Both the position numbers and the translations under genes were made by a program. A stretch of DNA of 64,000 nucleotides. Source: Phycisphaeraceae bacterium (GTDB taxonomy: Bacteria > Planctomycetota > Phycisphaerae > Phycisphaerales > UBA1924). The DNA is taken from contig JAHBXI010000001.1 in assembly GCA_019636515.1 (NCBI GenBank), positions 744,001 to 808,000 of the forward strand, read 5' to 3'. Shown in pieces: positions 23,681 through 32,761 of the stretch (the stretch's first letter is position 1; the number at the start of each line of letters is the position of its first letter). A model generated the notes under the pieces. That model did no database searches, was not told where the DNA came from, and was given only the letters and a program-made list of their open reading frames with translations.

Positions 23681-24244
23681 CTAGTCCCGCTCCACCGAAC
23701 CCGAGTGCCTGCGAACCCGCACCATCGAGCCGTTGTTCATCGTGTACGTCGCATCGATCGAGAACATCACCGCCGTCGTCCCGTCCACCGACCTGGTCTG
23801 CGGCTGAGCCCGGTGGTTGAACCACACGACGCGGTTGGCCGCTCCCCCATTCCCGTTGATGAACGACGCCACCGACGCCCCCGCGTACGACGACACAAGG
23901 TCCGTCGCCGCGAACTCCTGGCCGAACACGTCCAAGACCGACGCCGGCGACGATCCCGGCGAGGCAATCTCCACCATCCGAAGACGCCCGCCCGACAATG
24001 ACAGATCCACCCCCGTCGGCCGAGACGTCGCCATCGCTCTCGCACGAGCCAGCACCAGCACCCGCTCAACCTCCCACGCCGCCGCCGCGTGCCGGGCCTG
24101 CTCCATGGCTCGCAGCGCGGGCACGCTCGTCGCCGCCAGGATCCCGATCACCGCCACCACGCACGTCATCTCGACAAGCGTGAACGCCCGGCACGGCCAC
24201 CGCCGCCGAGAGCACCGGCACGACCTGGACCATTCACGTGTCAT
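23681..24244 (-). CDS. GspH-like pseudopilin
   Basis: A 187-residue pseudopilin. The processing region 'CRAFTLVEMTCVVAVIGIL' has A at -1 rather than the usual G, with F+1 and E+5. The globular part carries the GspH signature region 'AAAWEVERVLVLARARAMAT' and 'GVDLSLSGGRLRM'. It would be a minor or tip pseudopilin assembled on the platform encoded upstream. It lies 4 bases after the GspG-like gene and 5 before the GspI-like gene. Confidence 0.8.
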   Translation of the reverse strand: MTREWSRSCRCSRRRWPCRAFTLVEMTCVVAVIGILAATSVPALRAMEQARHAAAAWEVERVLVLARARAMATSRPTGVDLSLSGGRLRMVEIASPGSSPASVLDVFGQEFAATDLVSSYAGASVASFINGNGGAANRVVWFNHRAQPQTRSVDGTTAVMFSIDATYTMNNGSMVRVRRHSGSVERD

Positions 24245-24248
24245 CTCG

Positions 24249-24755
24249 TCAGAGTTGGTTTGCCGTCCTGAGCCCGCCCGAGCCGTCGCGCACCTCGGTC
24301 ACCTCCGTCGAGTTGCAATAGAACACCGCCGCCGGAGGGTCGGACGAGTTGTCCACGTAGTAGTTCCATCCGTACGTCAGCGGGTCGATGACCTGGCGCT
24401 CCGACGCCGCCGACGCCGAGACCTCCTGCACCGTCCGAAGGTTCGAGTACGGATTCGCAGGGATTTCCTCGTGCATCACCTCCCCCGGGGTCACCAGGTG
24501 CTTGATCGACGGGAACGGATCACCACCGGAGATGATCATCCGTGTCCGGTGTGCCGCGATCCCGGACCGCACCGCCGCCAGCCCCGCCTGCACCGCCGCC
24601 GACTTGGCATGACCGGAGGCCGACGCCATCTGCGGCACGACAACCGCCGCCAGGATCCCGATGATCACCACCACGATCATCACTTCCAGCAGCGTGAACG
24701 CCCTCGCTCCACCGCGTGACCGACACCACGCCATCCAACTCGCTCTCGACATCAT
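24249..24755 (-). CDS. GspG-like major pseudopilin
   Basis: A 168-residue protein with the processing site 'GARAFTLLEVMIVVVIIGIL' (A-1, F+1, E+5), followed by the classic prepilin helix and 'AAVVVPQMASASGHAKSAAV'. The C-terminal part ('IPANPYSNLRTVQEV', 'GWNYYVDNSSD') fits GspG, the main pseudopilus subunit. Alanine at -1 in two of the five pseudopilins suggests the host peptidase tolerates it. It abuts the GspF-like gene. No prepilin peptidase is in the window. Confidence 0.8.
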   Translation of the reverse strand: MMSRASWMAWCRSRGGARAFTLLEVMIVVVIIGILAAVVVPQMASASGHAKSAAVQAGLAAVRSGIAAHRTRMIISGGDPFPSIKHLVTPGEVMHEEIPANPYSNLRTVQEVSASAASERQVIDPLTYGWNYYVDNSSDPPAAVFYCNSTEVTEVRDGSGGLRTANQL

Positions 24756-25946
24756 TCACCGTCCGATCCTGGCCAGTTGCCACATGGGGAGGAAGACCGA
24801 CAACGCCACCAGAAGCACCAGGCCCGCCATCAGCACCGTCATCACAGGCTCGATCAGCGAACTCACCGACTTGGTCAGGTCGCTCGCGCGCCGGTCGAAA
24901 TGCCTCGCCACCAGCAGCGAGGCTCTCGAAAGATCCGCCGAATCGGTCCCCGCTCCGAGCATCCGCTTGGCGAACACCGGAAGGTGCGGAGCCGACGACA
25001 ACGCGTCTCCGAGAGATTCGCCCCGCGTCAGCCGGTCGGATACCTGCCGGCAGTCCGAGGCAAACGCCTTGCCACCCGCCGCACGTCCGCTGATCACGAC
25101 CGACTCAACCAGCCCAAGGCCGGACGACACCGTGAGCGACATGATCCGAAGAAACCTCGCCGTCACCGCCGCGACCGCCAGGGAACCAACCACCGGCGTC
25201 CGCATCACAAACCGCTCGATCGCGATACGGCCCTGCTCCGTACGCCACGCCGTCACCACCGACATCACCACCGACGCCAGCCCGATCAGGTACATCCACC
25301 ACTCACCACGCACCGACTCACCAAACGCCTGCACGACCCTGGTCGCCAACGGCAGTTCAACACCCCCGGTCTTGAACTGGCCCGCAAACCGGGGAATCAC
25401 GAACCCCACGAACACCCCGAACGCCACCGCCACCGTGCATAGCACCACCACCGGGTACGTCATCGCCTGTCGCAACTGCCGGCGAAGGTCCATCTGACGG
25501 TCGAGCAGGTCCGCCAGTTCGGTCGTCACCCCCGAGAGATTCCCGGACTTCTCCGCCGCGCGCATCGTCTCGATGTACACCTCCCCAAAGACATCCTTGT
25601 GACGAGACAGCGCCTCGGTCATCGTCGCCCCCGCCTCGATCTGCATCGCCACGTCCGCGATGATCCGCCGAAGCCCGGGCTTGGTCTCCTGCTCCGCGAT
25701 GCTCATCAGCCCACGCGCCAGCGGGATCTTCGCCTCCACCAGCACGCTCAGTTCCCGCGTCAGCCCCGCGACGTCCGCCCCCGTCACACGCTGGAAGGAG
25801 AACATCGCACGGTCACCCGCCGGGTCCGCACGGGACGATCTCGCATGTGGCGAGCCGCGCCCCGCCGGCACCTCCCGCCGGCGGGCCGACTCGGCGATCG
25901 GAGAAACCGTGATGTCCGCCCCGGCGGGGGCCGCGCGAGTCGTCAT
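24756..25946 (-). CDS. GspF/PilC-like platform protein
   Basis: A 396-residue polytopic membrane protein. About 50 divergent residues precede the first T2SSF domain ('LTRELSVLVEAKIPLARGLM'). It has three or four hydrophobic segments ('TYPVVVLCTVAVAFGVFVGF' and 'LIEPVMTVLMAGLVLLVALS') and a second T2SSF domain ('RFLRIMSLTVSSGLGLVESV'). It is the inner-membrane platform that couples ATPase motion to pilin extraction. Its ATG overlaps the ATPase stop as ATGA. Confidence 0.9.
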   Translation of the reverse strand: MTTRAAPAGADITVSPIAESARRREVPAGRGSPHARSSRADPAGDRAMFSFQRVTGADVAGLTRELSVLVEAKIPLARGLMSIAEQETKPGLRRIIADVAMQIEAGATMTEALSRHKDVFGEVYIETMRAAEKSGNLSGVTTELADLLDRQMDLRRQLRQAMTYPVVVLCTVAVAFGVFVGFVIPRFAGQFKTGGVELPLATRVVQAFGESVRGEWWMYLIGLASVVMSVVTAWRTEQGRIAIERFVMRTPVVGSLAVAAVTARFLRIMSLTVSSGLGLVESVVISGRAAGGKAFASDCRQVSDRLTRGESLGDALSSAPHLPVFAKRMLGAGTDSADLSRASLLVARHFDRRASDLTKSVSSLIEPVMTVLMAGLVLLVALSVFLPMWQLARIGR

Positions 25947-27628
25947 GCCGCCATCCTCGGCGCGTCTTCCGCGCCTTCCGCCATGTTCGCCGCCCCGATC
26001 TTCAACACCTCTTCGATCGTCGTCATCCCGCGCAGAGCCTTGGACAACGCGTCGGCGATCATCGGCCGGTACCCGCCCCGAACCGCCGCCTCACGGATCT
26101 CCGAGATCGGGGCGTCACGCTCCACGCCACGCTGGACCTCCGCCGTCATGCGCATCATCTCAAACACCCCCACGCGGCCCCGGTACCCGGTGTTCAGGCA
26201 CGCCGTACACCCCGCCCCACGACGGAGCCGGCCGCACTCATCCCGCCGCACGCCAACCGCCGAGAGCGTCGTATCCGACGGGGCATCGGGCGCCGCGCAC
26301 TTCTCGCACACACGCCGAACCAGACGCTGCGCCAGCACCGCCAGAAGGCCCTGGTTGATGCTGAACGACGGCACGTCAAAGTCGCGCAGCCGAGAGATCG
26401 AACCCACCGAGTCGTTCGTATGCAGCGTCGAGAGCACCAGATGCCCCGTCATCGCCGCCTGCAGCGCGATCTTCGCCGTCTCATGGTCCCGGATCTCACC
26501 GACAAGCACTACGTCCGGATCCTGGCGGAGGATCGCCCGAAGCGCCGTGCCGAACGTCAGCCCGATCTCCGCGTTCACCTGGATCTGCCGCACCAGCGGC
26601 AGACGAAGTTCAACCGGGTCCTCGATCGTGATGATGTTCCGGTCGGGGCTGTTGACCGCCGCCAGCGCCGCGTACAGGGTCGTCGTCTTTCCAGACCCCG
26701 TCGGGCCTGTCACCAGGATGATCCCGTGCGGGTGACGGATCAGGTCGTTGTACCCACGCTGGATCTCGCGGGGCATCTCCAGATCCGCCACGCCCGTGAT
26801 CCGCACGCTCGGACGCTGCACCCGCATCACCGCGTTCTCGCCGTGGATGGTCGGCGCCAGGCTCAGGCGAAAGTCCACCGGCTGGCCCTCGTGGTGGATC
26901 CGGAACTTGCCGTCCTGGGGCTTCCTGGTCTGCGTCAGGTCCAGTTTGGCCATGACCTTCAGACGCTGCACGATCCCCGCGTGCAGGGCCTTGGAAGGGC
27001 CCTGCTGCTTGACCAGCGCCCCGTCCACGCGGTAACGAAGGTGCAGTTCGTGCTCGTCGGGATTGATGTGGATATCCGAGGCCCCCGACTGGATCCCAAG
27101 CACCAGGATCTGGTGCGTCGCGGCCACCACCGGCTCCTCGCCCGTGGTCAGGTCGCGTTCCCCGGCCGACACATCACCCGTGTCACCGGCAATCCCCAGC
27201 GTGTACGCACGAGAGATCAGCGAGCGAACCTGCTCCGCATCGCACACCACCGGGTCCACTTCGCAGCGAAGGTGCTGGCGCACAAGGTCGATCGCCTGGA
27301 GATTCAGCGGATCGATCATCGCCACGGACGCCGTCCCGTCCACGATGAACAGCGGGAACACACCCAGCCGATCGGCGTGCGAACGGGGCAGGCGGGCCGC
27401 ATGGCCGAGGTCGATGTCGTAGTTCCCAAGGTCCACGAACGGGTACTCGCAGGTCTTGGCCATCGAGATCGCCAGCGACCTGGTCGTCACCGCGTTGATC
27501 GCCACCAGCGCCTCGATCACCGTACACGACGCCGACGCCGCGTGCTCCTGCGCGCGCTTCACGTCGTGCTCGGAGACGATCCCGTCCGCAAGCAGGCTCC
27601 GAAGCAGAAGATGGCTCGAGTCTCGCAC
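25943..27628 (-). CDS. GspE/PilB-like secretion ATPase
   Basis: A 561-residue hexameric ATPase for pilus/pseudopilus assembly. It has an N-terminal MshEN-type region ('LLADGIVSEHDVKRAQEH'), then the AAA core with Walker A '[17 protein letters not shown]', Asp box 'NIITIEDPVELRL', Walker B 'DPDVVLVGEIRDHETA' and His box 'GHLVLSTLHTNDS'. A tetracysteine zinc motif (C-x2-C ... C-x2-C: 'CEKCAA', 'CTACLNTGYRGRVGVFEMM') is intact. The GTG at 27628 is preferred: GGGGAG lies 8 bases upstream and there is a 16-base gap to the PilZ gene. A longer frame would overlap that gene. Confidence 0.92.
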   Translation of the reverse strand: MRDSSHLLLRSLLADGIVSEHDVKRAQEHAASASCTVIEALVAINAVTTRSLAISMAKTCEYPFVDLGNYDIDLGHAARLPRSHADRLGVFPLFIVDGTASVAMIDPLNLQAIDLVRQHLRCEVDPVVCDAEQVRSLISRAYTLGIAGDTGDVSAGERDLTTGEEPVVAATHQILVLGIQSGASDIHINPDEHELHLRYRVDGALVKQQGPSKALHAGIVQRLKVMAKLDLTQTRKPQDGKFRIHHEGQPVDFRLSLAPTIHGENAVMRVQRPSVRITGVADLEMPREIQRGYNDLIRHPHGIILVTGPTGSGKTTTLYAALAAVNSPDRNIITIEDPVELRLPLVRQIQVNAEIGLTFGTALRAILRQDPDVVLVGEIRDHETAKIALQAAMTGHLVLSTLHTNDSVGSISRLRDFDVPSFSINQGLLAVLAQRLVRRVCEKCAAPDAPSDTTLSAVGVRRDECGRLRRGAGCTACLNTGYRGRVGVFEMMRMTAEVQRGVERDAPISEIREAAVRGGYRPMIADALSKALRGMTTIEEVLKIGAANMAEGAEDAPRMAA

Positions 27629-27644
27629 CGCTGGCTCCCCTGCG

Positions 27645-28052
27645 TCAGATCCCCTGGACCTCTCCGTCGAGTCGCGCCAGCAGCGCATCGACCTGCGCCT
27701 GCGCCGCCTGGCTCGGAGACTCGAACGATGTCCCGATGATGTACGCCGGCCGACGGTCGCTCATCACCACGCGCTGCACCCGCACCACCGCATCGAGAAG
27801 GTCGGGCTCCCCTTCCCGAAGTCCCTTGACGATCAGGCGAAGGCACGTCTTCCTCGGGAAGAACACCATCGACAGCATCCCGACCCCGCCCCCGCTGAAG
27901 TCCATCACGTCCACGTCCACAAAGCCGCCCCGAGATGCCGACGCCGCCAGCCGAACCGCCGACGCGTGCTGCTGCGTCGGCGCGGCCCTCGCATTAAGTG
28001 AAATATCGTGACGAGCCGAACGCCTCACGATCAGGTCGAAATCATCGGTCAT
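27645..28052 (-). CDS. PilZ-domain protein (c-di-GMP receptor)
   Basis: A 135-residue single-domain PilZ protein. Both c-di-GMP contacts are visible: an RxxxR-type motif in 'VRRSARHDISL' and the D/NxSxxG motif in 'VDVMDFSGGGVGML'. As first gene of the operon, directly before the assembly ATPase, it probably links cyclic-di-GMP to secretion or pilus activity; that role is inferred. The ATG at 28052 is used instead of a GTG six bases earlier. Confidence 0.8.
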   Translation of the reverse strand: MTDDFDLIVRRSARHDISLNARAAPTQQHASAVRLAASASRGGFVDVDVMDFSGGGVGMLSMVFFPRKTCLRLIVKGLREGEPDLLDAVVRVQRVVMSDRRPAYIIGTSFESPSQAAQAQVDALLARLDGEVQGI

Positions 28053-28252
28053 GAACACCTCGCCTGCACGCCCGTACGGGAACGCATCATGCGATATCGG
28101 AACCGCCGAACGCGGTATTGAGCGTCTTTCCGAGGTTGGAGCACGAAGCGGGCGCGCGCCCGCCGATCCACCCTATAACCGCGATACGGACCACGCGAAG
28201 GCTTGTTCCCCGCCCCGTCATCGCGGCCGGATTCCTGATTCAAGGCGGGCCG

Positions 28253-29425
28253 TCAGTACATCTCCGACACCCACGGCGTTGAAGCACGCAGCGCCTCAAG
28301 CGTCGCGATCGACGCTTCATCCCCTTCCACCCAGCCCAGCAACGCCGCCTGCCGCGGTGTCACGAAGCCGCCCAGGATCGACGCCAGCGCCCGGACTTGC
28401 ATCCGGACACGTCCAAGGCCCCCCGGCTCGACGACCGCGCGACCCCCGGAGACCTTCACCGTGAAAGGACCGTTGTTCTCCGGGATCACCTCGTCGGCCA
28501 CCGAGATCGAAAACTCCGCGTCAACGCCCGCCTGGTACCCGCGCCCCTCCAACGCCCGCCTCACATCGACCACTCGCGTCAGGTGAAAGTCCTTTGACGT
28601 GATCGTGAACCGCTGCTGCGGCATCGCCAGCAGCGCCGGATGCGTCGGCCCCCCGTGAAACGAAAACCCGTCCGCCATCGAGCCAAAGTCCGCCAGAAAG
28701 CCAAGAATCCGCCGGCACGCCGACTCCGACGTGAACGCCAGGTCGCTCAACTCCATGTCGTGCCGCCCCGTGTCGGGCTTGCGTGTCGCGCTCCACCACA
28801 CGTATCCGTCGATCAGGCCCGAGGAGCCGCGGATCCCGTACCCCGAGTACGCCACTCCGCGGTTGCTCTTCACTCGCGCCCAGAGATACTCCCCACGGTC
28901 GAGCGTCCCATCCCAGGCGCCGGCAAAACGCCGGTGACACTCCTTCACCGCCGGCATGTCCTCCTCGGTCAGCGGGACCACACCACCGGTCCGATCCGTC
29001 ACGCCCATCGACGCCATCGGCACGTGGATGCGGAACCGGTGCGCCGACTGCTCGTATCCCACCGACCGATACAGCGTCTGCGTCGAGGCGTACAGCCCCG
29101 AAAGCGCAAACCCGTCCGCCCGCGCCTCGGCCAGCGCCAATTGCATCATCCGGCGGGCGTACCCCCGCCCACGGAATTCCGGAGGGACCGCCACCCCCGC
29201 GATACCCATCAGCGGCACCGATCGCCCCCCGATGAACTGGCCCATCGGGATCTTCAGCAGGCACGAGACCGCCCGGCCCCCGTCGCGAAGCACCCGGAAA
29301 TGGCCCGGCCCGGCCACGGTGATCCACTGGGCGATATCCTCGCGCGTCGAGGTGAACGCCAGCGACAAGAAGCGCGCCACCTCGTCCCTTTCGTCGTCCC
29401 GCATCGGCGTCAGCACCATCTCCAT
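28253..29425 (-). CDS. Eis-like GNAT-family N-acetyltransferase
   Basis: A 390-residue protein built like Eis: an N-terminal GNAT domain with the acetyl-CoA loop 'VPPEFRGRGYARRMMQLALA', a second GNAT-like domain ('ECHRRFAGAWDGTLDRGEYL') and a C-terminal sterol-carrier-like domain ('FSISVADEVIPENNGPFTVK'). Eis proteins acetylate amines, including aminoglycosides and lysine side chains; the native substrate here is unknown. The chain ends in a carboxylate region ('STPWVSEMY'), as Eis proteins need their free C-terminus. AAGGAG precedes the ATG at 29425. It follows the agmatinase-family gene by 10 bases. Confidence 0.88.
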   Translation of the reverse strand: MEMVLTPMRDDERDEVARFLSLAFTSTREDIAQWITVAGPGHFRVLRDGGRAVSCLLKIPMGQFIGGRSVPLMGIAGVAVPPEFRGRGYARRMMQLALAEARADGFALSGLYASTQTLYRSVGYEQSAHRFRIHVPMASMGVTDRTGGVVPLTEEDMPAVKECHRRFAGAWDGTLDRGEYLWARVKSNRGVAYSGYGIRGSSGLIDGYVWWSATRKPDTGRHDMELSDLAFTSESACRRILGFLADFGSMADGFSFHGGPTHPALLAMPQQRFTITSKDFHLTRVVDVRRALEGRGYQAGVDAEFSISVADEVIPENNGPFTVKVSGGRAVVEPGGLGRVRMQVRALASILGGFVTPRQAALLGWVEGDEASIATLEALRASTPWVSEMY

Positions 29426-29435
29426 GACCAACTCC

Positions 29436-30455
29436 TTACGCCCCCGCCGCCCCGCACATCTTGTACAAAAGACGCGCCCCCACGTTCGCATCCCAATCCG
29501 GCTCGGCCGGATCCGGGCCAGGAGCGACTTCCACAAGGTCGAACCCCACGATCCGACGACCCGACTCTCTCACCGCGTGCAGCAGCGTCACCGCCTCGTG
29601 GAACGACAGCCCGCCGGGAACCGGAGTCCCCGTGTGCGGACACAGGCACGGGTCCAGGCCGTCGATGTCGAAACTCACGTGTACGCGCCCCGGCAGGGGC
29701 TCGATCGCCCGCCGGCACAGGTCCAGGTACCGCTCTCCCGATGCCAGCCGGTCCTTCCAGTCCTCATCGAAGTGCGTCCGACACCGCTCCCCCAGCGATT
29801 GTCCGAACGCCGCCTCCGACGCGCCGAAATCACGGATACCCACCTGCACGATCACCGCCACGCCCGGCGTCGTCGTCATCGCGTTGTACATGACCGAGGC
29901 GTGCGACCAGCGGAACCCCTCGAACGACTCACGAAAGTCCATGTGCGCATCGACCTGCAGAACACCGACCTCACCCCCTTCCGCCGACGCACGGATCGCC
30001 CCGAGCGACACCGCGTGCTCACCCCCGATCACCCCGGGCACCTTGCCCTCCCGCAAAGCGGACGACGCAAAGCCCCGGACGATCTCCTCCACGCGGGTCC
30101 CCGTCGCGTCGATGTCGTCAAGGTCGGCTCGGTCTTCGGCCGTCGCACCGCCCCGCTCCACAATCGCCCGCGAACGGATCGATGCACGCACGGAAAGCGA
30201 CCGGATCCGCTCGACCGCCGACGACTCATTATCCATCCAGATACCCTGCTCGTGGATCGGCCCGTACCTCCCATCGTGAAGATCGACCTGGTGGGAAGCC
30301 CGCAGGATCGCCGAAGGGCCGTCCGCCGTGCCCGGGCGGTACGAGGTCGTCGCGTCGTACGGGCACGCCAGCAGCACCACTCGGCTCCCCTCTCGAGTGC
30401 TCGGAAGTCCGAAGACGCCGCTTCCGGGAGACGCCGCCGCGTCGGGATCAAACAT
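29436..30455 (-). CDS. Arginase/agmatinase-family ureohydrolase
   Basis: A 339-residue binuclear manganese hydrolase. The metal-binding signatures are all present: 'VIGGEHAVSLGAIRA', 'LQVDAHMDFRESFEG' with 'HASVMYN', and 'SFDIDGLDPCLCPHTGTPVP'. 'PGGLSFHEAVTLLHAVRESG' and 'IVGFDLVEVAPGPD' are typical of agmatinases (SpeB-like), which turn agmatine into putrescine and urea; guanidinobutyrase or arginase activity cannot be excluded. The ATG at 30455 has GGAGGA upstream. It is co-oriented with the Eis-like gene 10 bases behind it. Confidence 0.85.
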   Translation of the reverse strand: MFDPDAAASPGSGVFGLPSTREGSRVVLLACPYDATTSYRPGTADGPSAILRASHQVDLHDGRYGPIHEQGIWMDNESSAVERIRSLSVRASIRSRAIVERGGATAEDRADLDDIDATGTRVEEIVRGFASSALREGKVPGVIGGEHAVSLGAIRASAEGGEVGVLQVDAHMDFRESFEGFRWSHASVMYNAMTTTPGVAVIVQVGIRDFGASEAAFGQSLGERCRTHFDEDWKDRLASGERYLDLCRRAIEPLPGRVHVSFDIDGLDPCLCPHTGTPVPGGLSFHEAVTLLHAVRESGRRIVGFDLVEVAPGPDPAEPDWDANVGARLLYKMCGAAGA

Positions 30456-30497
30456 GCTCTGTCCTCCTGTCCGCCAACGGTACGCCCCCGAACTCCA

Positions 30498-30536
30498 CAT
30501 CGAAACTTCCCATCGAAACGCCCCATCGAAACGCCA
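30498..30536 (+). repeat. Three tandem 13-bp repeats in a divergent promoter region
   Basis: CATCGAAACTTCC, CATCGAAACGCCC and CATCGAAACGCCA follow one another without a gap. They lie between the divergent agmatinase-family gene (start 30455) and the membrane protein-galactokinase pair (start 30562). Head-to-tail repeats at this place look like regulator binding sites. Confidence 0.6.
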
Positions 30537-30561
30537 CGCTCCGACGCACCAACAATGCTCC

Positions 30562-31320
30562 ATGACCGAAACGTCACCCAAGCCCCAGAATTCGAACTCC
30601 GCGGAAGACCGACCCGCGTACGAACTCGAGCCCGCGCCACAGCCGCCAACCCTCGCCACGGGCTCCGGATCAGCCCCCGCCTCGCCATCATCTCCGGCGT
30701 CATCACCAAAGCGGGGCCTGCTCGACGGATTCAAGCCCGACGACGACTTCGAACACGACCCGGAGGTCGCCCGCGCCACCACCCCGACCAGCAAGCGCTC
30801 CGGATCGCACCTGGGCAACTCCGACGGAATCGACCCGTTGGTCAAGAGGGGATTTGGCAACGCCTCCGTCTGGGGAATCATCGGCGGAATCATCCTCATT
30901 GCCGCCGTGGTGGCCGCCGCGATGAACACTCCCAACCCGTTCGCCTCATCGCTCCTGGTCGTGTACAACGGCCTGGTCCATGTCGGAACAGGGCTGGCCG
31001 CCCTCTACGTCACCGCACGACTCTTGAGTCGCCCATTCGGGGCGATCGACCTGGCCTCGGGACGCCTTCTCACCACCGTCGCCGCCTTCCTCCTGGTCTT
31101 TCATCTCAACATCACGCTGGCGGGGCAGGGGAAATGGGAGGAAGTCATCCTCGCCTCGCTCGCCTACCTCGTGATCATCGCCGGACTTTTCCGCCTCTGG
31201 GGAAGGGAACTGGGAATCCTGGTCGCGGCCCACTTTTTCCTATGGCTCATCCTCGAACTGGGCATGCAACTCAGTGTCTGGGCCGGTTCGGCCGCCGCGA
31301 CCAGGCCTCTCACCCCATGA
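30562..31320 (+). CDS. Five-helix membrane protein of unknown function
   Basis: A 252-residue protein. About 95 polar, proline-rich residues are followed by five predicted membrane helices ('VWGIIGGIILIAAVVAAAM', 'LLTTVAAFLLVFHLNITL', 'VILASLAYLVIIAGLF', 'ILVAAHFFLWLILELGMQL' and one at about residue 130). I recognise no family. Its stop overlaps the galactokinase start as ATGA (31317-31320), so the two are translationally coupled. A role in sugar uptake or sensing would be a guess from position only. Confidence 0.65.
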   Translation: MTETSPKPQNSNSAEDRPAYELEPAPQPPTLATGSGSAPASPSSPASSPKRGLLDGFKPDDDFEHDPEVARATTPTSKRSGSHLGNSDGIDPLVKRGFGNASVWGIIGGIILIAAVVAAAMNTPNPFASSLLVVYNGLVHVGTGLAALYVTARLLSRPFGAIDLASGRLLTTVAAFLLVFHLNITLAGQGKWEEVILASLAYLVIIAGLFRLWGRELGILVAAHFFLWLILELGMQLSVWAGSAAATRPLTP

Positions 31321-32567
31321 GATCCCCCAACAGCCCCGAGCACGAAGCGCCACCGGATGCCACCGCCAGGCGAGCCGGAGAACTCCTCCGCTCTCGATCC
31401 TCGCTTTCCCCCGACGTGACCACCCTCGCTCCGGGCCGTGTCAACCTCATCGGAGAACACACCGACTACTCCGGCGGGTTTGTTCTCCCCATCGCCATCG
31501 ACCGCGTCGCATCCGCGGCCGTGGTCATCTCTCCCGATCCGACACGCTCACGGATCTGGACCGACCACGCCCAGGGAGTTGCGACCTTCGACCTTCGCCG
31601 ACCAATCTCACCGGGATCACCACTCCCCGACGGATCACCGATCACACCCGGAGACTGGCGTTCCTACGCCGTCGGCGTTCTGTCGATCCTCGCCGACCAC
31701 GCCCGCTCTCACGGTGCCTTGCACTCCAACCTCGATCTGGCCATCGCCTCCGACGTCCCGATCGGCGGCGGCCTGTCCAGTTCCGCCTCGTTCGAACTCT
31801 CGATCGCCGCCGCCGCCGCGGAGATCTGGCGCCTCGAAATCCCGCCGCTGACGCTCGCCTCCCTCTGCCGCACCGCCGAGCACCGCTTCGCGGGCGTTCC
31901 ATGCGGCCTCATGGACCAGGCCATCAGCGCCCTGGGACGATCGGGTCACGCCCTGCTCCTGGACTGCCGATCCGAACGGGCCGAACACGTCCCCATGCCC
32001 GGTGAAGACCAGGCCGCCGTGCTGGTCATCAACTCCAACGTCCGCCACTCCCTTTCGTCGAGCCGATACTCCCAGCGCCGGGAAGCCTGCCGGCGGGCCG
32101 CCTCACTGCTGGGGGTGCCCGAACTCCGCGACGCCACCACCGCCTCCATCGCCAACTCCGCGCCGCTCAGCCGTGATCCCGAAGCGTTCGCCGCCGCGAT
32201 GCATGTCACCACCGAAAACGCGCGGACCCTTTCGGCCGCCGCCGCGCTCGGGGCCGGCGACCTGGTCGAACTCGGACGCCTCATGATCGAGTCGCACCGA
32301 TCGCTCCGCGATGTGTACCGCGTCTCATGCCCGGAACTCGACACCATCGTGGATGCCGCCGCTTCGACCCCGGGGGTCTTCGGATCTCGCATGACCGGGG
32401 GCGGGTTTGGGGGCTGCGCCGTGGTGATTCTTCAGCCCCAGGCGATCCCCGTGGTGTGCGAACGAGTGGTCTCGGCCGCCCGCGACATGAACTTCCCACG
32501 GCCGGCCTCGTTCCGCGTTCGGGCCTCCGACGGCGTAAGGACCTTGCAAACCCCTCGCAACGGTTGA
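31317..32567 (+). CDS. galK: Galactokinase
   Basis: A 416-residue GHMP kinase that phosphorylates galactose at C1. The family signature 'APGRVNLIGEHTDYSGGFVL' is near residue 45. The ATP-binding motif 'PIGGGLSSSASFELS' (about 150) and motif 3 'GSRMTGGGFGGCAVV' near the C-terminus are intact. Catalytic arginine and aspartate positions ('GRVN', 'CGLMDQAISALG') are present. No other Leloir-pathway gene is adjacent, although a GH2 beta-galactosidase-like gene lies about 9 kb away. Confidence 0.93.
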   Translation: MRSPNSPEHEAPPDATARRAGELLRSRSSLSPDVTTLAPGRVNLIGEHTDYSGGFVLPIAIDRVASAAVVISPDPTRSRIWTDHAQGVATFDLRRPISPGSPLPDGSPITPGDWRSYAVGVLSILADHARSHGALHSNLDLAIASDVPIGGGLSSSASFELSIAAAAAEIWRLEIPPLTLASLCRTAEHRFAGVPCGLMDQAISALGRSGHALLLDCRSERAEHVPMPGEDQAAVLVINSNVRHSLSSSRYSQRREACRRAASLLGVPELRDATTASIANSAPLSRDPEAFAAAMHVTTENARTLSAAAALGAGDLVELGRLMIESHRSLRDVYRVSCPELDTIVDAAASTPGVFGSRMTGGGFGGCAVVILQPQAIPVVCERVVSAARDMNFPRPASFRVRASDGVRTLQTPRNG

Positions 32568-32667
32568 AAATCCCAGACTGCCGGCGACTCCCTCCCCCCG
32601 AACACACACCGGAGACGAGGGATGCGAAATTCCAGGCCGCCAGTGGCTTTTTTTCGCGCAGATTCGG

Positions 32668-32696
32668 TTTCTGAATGGATGGATTCGTGGTATTCT
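32668..32696 (+). promoter_or_regulatory. Possible promoter of the secreted subtilase
   Basis: TTTCTG (32668-32673) and TATTCT (32691-32696) are separated by 17 bases and lie 66 bases upstream of the ATG at 32762. The -10 is good and the -35 weak. Confidence 0.35.
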
Positions 32697-32761
32697 GCCG
32701 CCAGTTCTTCGTGACCAATCGGTCCGTACCCGTCCACGCTCACCCCGTTTCGGAGCGATCC

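Noticed and set aside
28956..32567. A 1,203-codon open frame that ends as galactokinase
   Set aside because: Only the last 416 codons are galactokinase; the rest runs antisense to the Eis-like and agmatinase-family genes and across the membrane-protein gene in another frame, with no family-like sequence.
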